Shown here in pieces: positions 62,486 through 64,000 of a DNA stretch of 64,000 nucleotides. The notes beneath the pieces are model-generated. The model ran no database searches and was not told the DNA's origin. It saw nothing but the letters and a program-made list of their open reading frames with translations. The stretch is from Clostridia bacterium (GTDB taxonomy: Bacteria; Bacillota; Clostridia; Oscillospirales; Acutalibacteraceae): positions 150,541-214,540 of the forward strand of contig JAFXBF010000012.1 in NCBI GenBank assembly GCA_017516745.1. Reading direction: 5' to 3'. Each line of letters opens with the position of its first letter. Positions within the stretch are counted from its first letter, which is position 1. Position numbers and translations under genes: made by a program.

Positions 62486-62503
62486 TAAGGGTGGGCAAAT
62501 GCA

Positions 62504-62866
62504 ATGGTCATAAATAAAAAATTGCGAACAGACCTGATTAAAGAAATGGAGAAAAAATATCCGAATGCGGCGATTTTATACCAAGACATATGGCTGCATG
62601 CCGCAGAGCTCTTTATGGATGATACTGACGAGCCTCCAATAAATAATGAGGAGGTTGAATTTTTGGAATATGCATATTCAGTAATAAAGGATAGAGGAGA
62701 ACAACTGGATTCGTATTCTGAACACGAACTTTTACAAGTTCATGGAATGTTGGTAAGTTCAATTCATTTGAATAGAGCTGATTTGATTGAAAAAGCAGGA
62801 CTTTCAAAAGATTTTGCTGCTAAGATTGAAACAGAATTAGAAAGATTAGGACATTCCTTCATGTAG
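62504..62866 (+). CDS. Hypothetical 120-aa helical protein
   Basis: The start is ATG 62504. A helical, acidic protein (MVINKKLRTDLIKEMEKKYP, VEFLEYAYSVIKDRGEQLDS) without recognisable motifs. The spacing of 18 bp to the previous gene and 29 bp to the next one indicates an operon. GGTGGG upstream is a weak ribosome binding site. Confidence 0.65.
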   Translation: MVINKKLRTDLIKEMEKKYPNAAILYQDIWLHAAELFMDDTDEPPINNEEVEFLEYAYSVIKDRGEQLDSYSEHELLQVHGMLVSSIHLNRADLIEKAGLSKDFAAKIETELERLGHSFM

Positions 62867-62895
62867 CATCTAATGTATTTAGGGGAGCATTTTTA

Positions 62896-63597
62896 GTGAG
62901 TATTTATGTAACATCAGATTTACACGGGTATCCGTTGAAAAAACTTCAAAATAAACTTGAAGAAATCGAGTTTGGTTTCAATGATCATTTGTACATCTTA
63001 GGAGATTGTATCGACCGTGGTACGGATGGAATGCAACTCATTCGATGGATAATGGCGCAGCCAAATGTAACGTTGTTGCTCGGAAACCATGAAGCAATGC
63101 TTCTCGACAATAGGTTCCTTTTTGATGGTGATTCTATCCCTTCTGTTTTAGATCTTAAAGGTGAGCAACGTAATACTTACTGTGTTTGGACATCAAATGG
63201 CGGATACGAAACAATAGATTCGATGAGACAGTTTTCCGATGCGCAGATTAAACACATTTTTAGATTTCTTGAGAAAGTACCATTTTACAAAGAAATTGAT
63301 GTGAGTGGAGTGAAATATATTTTAACGCATAGTGGACTGGGATCTTTTACTGAAGATAAGCCCCTTTTTGAATATTCACGATTTGATTTAGTTTGGACCA
63401 GGCCATCTCTCAATACGAGATATTATGAAGACGGTAGAAAGGTAATCTTTGGTCATACACCAACGGTTCTGTTTGGACCGGAATATAAAGGCAAGCCTCT
63501 ATTTACTGATACCTGGATCAATATTGATGTAGGTGCTGGTATTGGAATGAATCCTGTTCTCCTTCGATTAGATGATTTAAGGGTATTTTATTTTTAG
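62896..63597 (+). CDS. PP1/PP2A-like metallophosphatase
   Basis: The protein is 233 aa with a GTG start at 62896 (GGGGAG 11 bases before). It has the calcineurin-like phosphoesterase motifs: SDLHG (D-x-H), GDCIDRG, GNHEAM, a later histidine in LTHSG, and FGHTP near the C-terminus. The size and motifs fit bacterial PrpE/ApaH-like Ser/Thr-protein phosphatases or Ap4A hydrolases. It is a second phosphatase type near the kinase operon, and could act on phosphoproteins or on a dinucleotide signal; the substrate is not determined by the sequence. Confidence 0.9.
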   Translation: MSIYVTSDLHGYPLKKLQNKLEEIEFGFNDHLYILGDCIDRGTDGMQLIRWIMAQPNVTLLLGNHEAMLLDNRFLFDGDSIPSVLDLKGEQRNTYCVWTSNGGYETIDSMRQFSDAQIKHIFRFLEKVPFYKEIDVSGVKYILTHSGLGSFTEDKPLFEYSRFDLVWTRPSLNTRYYEDGRKVIFGHTPTVLFGPEYKGKPLFTDTWINIDVGAGIGMNPVLLRLDDLRVFYF

Positions 63598-63701
63598 TCT
63601 CCCCCATATCTCTTATACTTACAATTAGATAAATTTTCATAAAAGCGAACTGGACTTTTGCTCCAGTTTGCTTTTTACTTGTCACTTCAGCAAAGAAAAA
63701 A
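63598..63701. other. Spacer between the metallophosphatase and the IS200-type element
   Basis: No gene is seen. A small inverted repeat (AAGCGAACTGGA with TCCAGTTTGCTTTT, 63643-63675) followed by TTTTACTT could be the terminator of the preceding operon. Confidence 0.5.
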
Positions 63702-63790
63702 CCCCCGGTTCTACCGGGGGAATAAAAAGCTTTAGTAAAAATAAAAAGTGGCGAGCAAAGGCAAGCCACAAAAACGAAGAAAAAAGAAAT

Positions 63791-63847
63791 AACCTCCGAG
63801 TATAATAGAAGTGGTTTGGCAGCCGCATTACTAAAATACAGGAGGTT
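63791..63847 (+). promoter_or_regulatory. Ribosome-binding-site-sequestering stem of the IS200 transposase
   Basis: AACCTCC (63791-63797) is the exact complement of the ribosome binding site GGAGGTT (63841-63847); one more base pairs outward. A TATAAT at 63801-63806 lies between them, so transcripts from the element's own promoter would lack the 5' arm, whereas read-through transcripts would fold and hide the site. Confidence 0.55.
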
Positions 63848-63853
63848 AAAAAC

Positions 63854-64000
63854 ATGATAAAAAAAGATGGAAACAACGAAATAAAAACATTATCACACTC
63901 AACATACAGATGTCAGTACCATATAGTATTTGCACCGAAATATAGGAGAAAAGAAATATATGGAAAACTGAAAAAAGATATCGGAGAGATAATAAGAAAA
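63854..64000 (+). CDS. tnpA: IS200/IS605 transposase TnpA, N-terminal part (3' end outside window)
   Basis: The ATG at 63854 follows GGAGGTT. The 49 visible codons (MIKKDGNNEIKTLSHSTYRC, then QYHIVFAPKYRRKEIYGKL) are the N-terminus of the Y1 HUH transposase of IS200/IS605 elements; the HUH histidines and catalytic tyrosine lie beyond the window. It moves single-stranded DNA by a peel-and-paste route. Confidence 0.88.
   Translation, partial: MIKKDGNNEIKTLSHSTYRCQYHIVFAPKYRRKEIYGKLKKDIGEIIRK

Larger units (their letters stand above)
63702..64000 (+). mobile_element. IS200/IS605-type element, left part (continues past window)
   Basis: The left part starts near the hairpin CCCCCGG-TTCTA-CCGGGGG (63702-63720), a typical subterminal palindrome of IS200/IS605 elements, followed by a weaker one (GTGGC ... 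GCCAC, 63748-63769), then the transposase gene. IS200-type elements have no inverted repeats or target duplications, so the exact end cannot be fixed here. Confidence 0.75.

Overview
This window looks like part of the chromosome of a low-to-moderate-GC Firmicute of class Clostridia, probably a gut Oscillospiraceae/Ruminococcus-like organism. The evidence is AbrB/SpoVT-type gene remnants, a Gram-positive type VII (WXG100/EssC) secretion locus, BspA-like leucine-rich repeat surface proteins, DUF5348 and AbiE cassettes, strong AGGAGG-type ribosome binding sites, frequent GTG/TTG starts and IS1182/IS200 elements. The species assignment is inference. No rRNA or tRNA gene was recognised.

Layout. 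0-2.2 kb: the end of a coiled-coil protein and a Tad/Flp-pilus-like protein with a beta-helix-like body. 2.2-9 kb: an abrB-like pseudogene, recQ, a DUF4143 ATPase and a primase-helicase-PLD protein of the TOTE type. 9-17.3 kb (minus strand): a LytTR two-component system (RR, GHKL kinase) co-transcribed with one secreted LRR protein, followed by a separately promoted pair of LRR proteins. 17.5-40.9 kb (plus strand): one long, tightly packed locus encoding EssC, a YukD-like ubiquitin-fold protein, several WXG100-like proteins, a lipase-fold candidate effector, two PP2C phosphatases, FHA proteins, two membrane Ser/Thr kinases with unusual extracellular domains, and lipoproteins. Six of these proteins carry zinc ribbons. 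40.9-41.7 kb: decay products (a WXG100 pseudogene and a second abrB-like pseudogene module).

41.8-64 kb is an accessory, defence-island-like region: AbiEi/AbiEii; an alphaCTD/sigma-like protein with a DUF5348 protein; a TIR-TIR-Sel1-LRR protein; an IS1182-family element inserted in a terminator; a VWA-TM-TIR protein; a broken TIR-kinase gene; an AP2-domain remnant; then an apparently intact operon of HTH regulator, unknown 582-aa protein, PP2C phosphatase, and a 1390-aa protein joining a Ser/Thr kinase, a TrkA-like Rossmann domain, a RyR domain and a Card1-like PD-(D/E)XK nuclease, followed by a stand-alone RyR protein. Small unknown genes, a metallophosphatase and the start of an IS200-type element close the window.

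Two candidate systems stand out. First, the kinase/phosphatase/RyR/nuclease operon (53.5-60.9 kb) has the composition of a regulated, nucleotide-sensing immune system that I do not recognise as a named one. Second, the type VII locus carries a full threonine-phosphorylation circuit, and its promoter shares a 21-bp-spaced direct repeat, plus an identically placed extended -10 element, with the promoter of the LRR2-LRR1 operon. This suggests that the LytTR regulator encoded between them controls both secretion and surface proteins.
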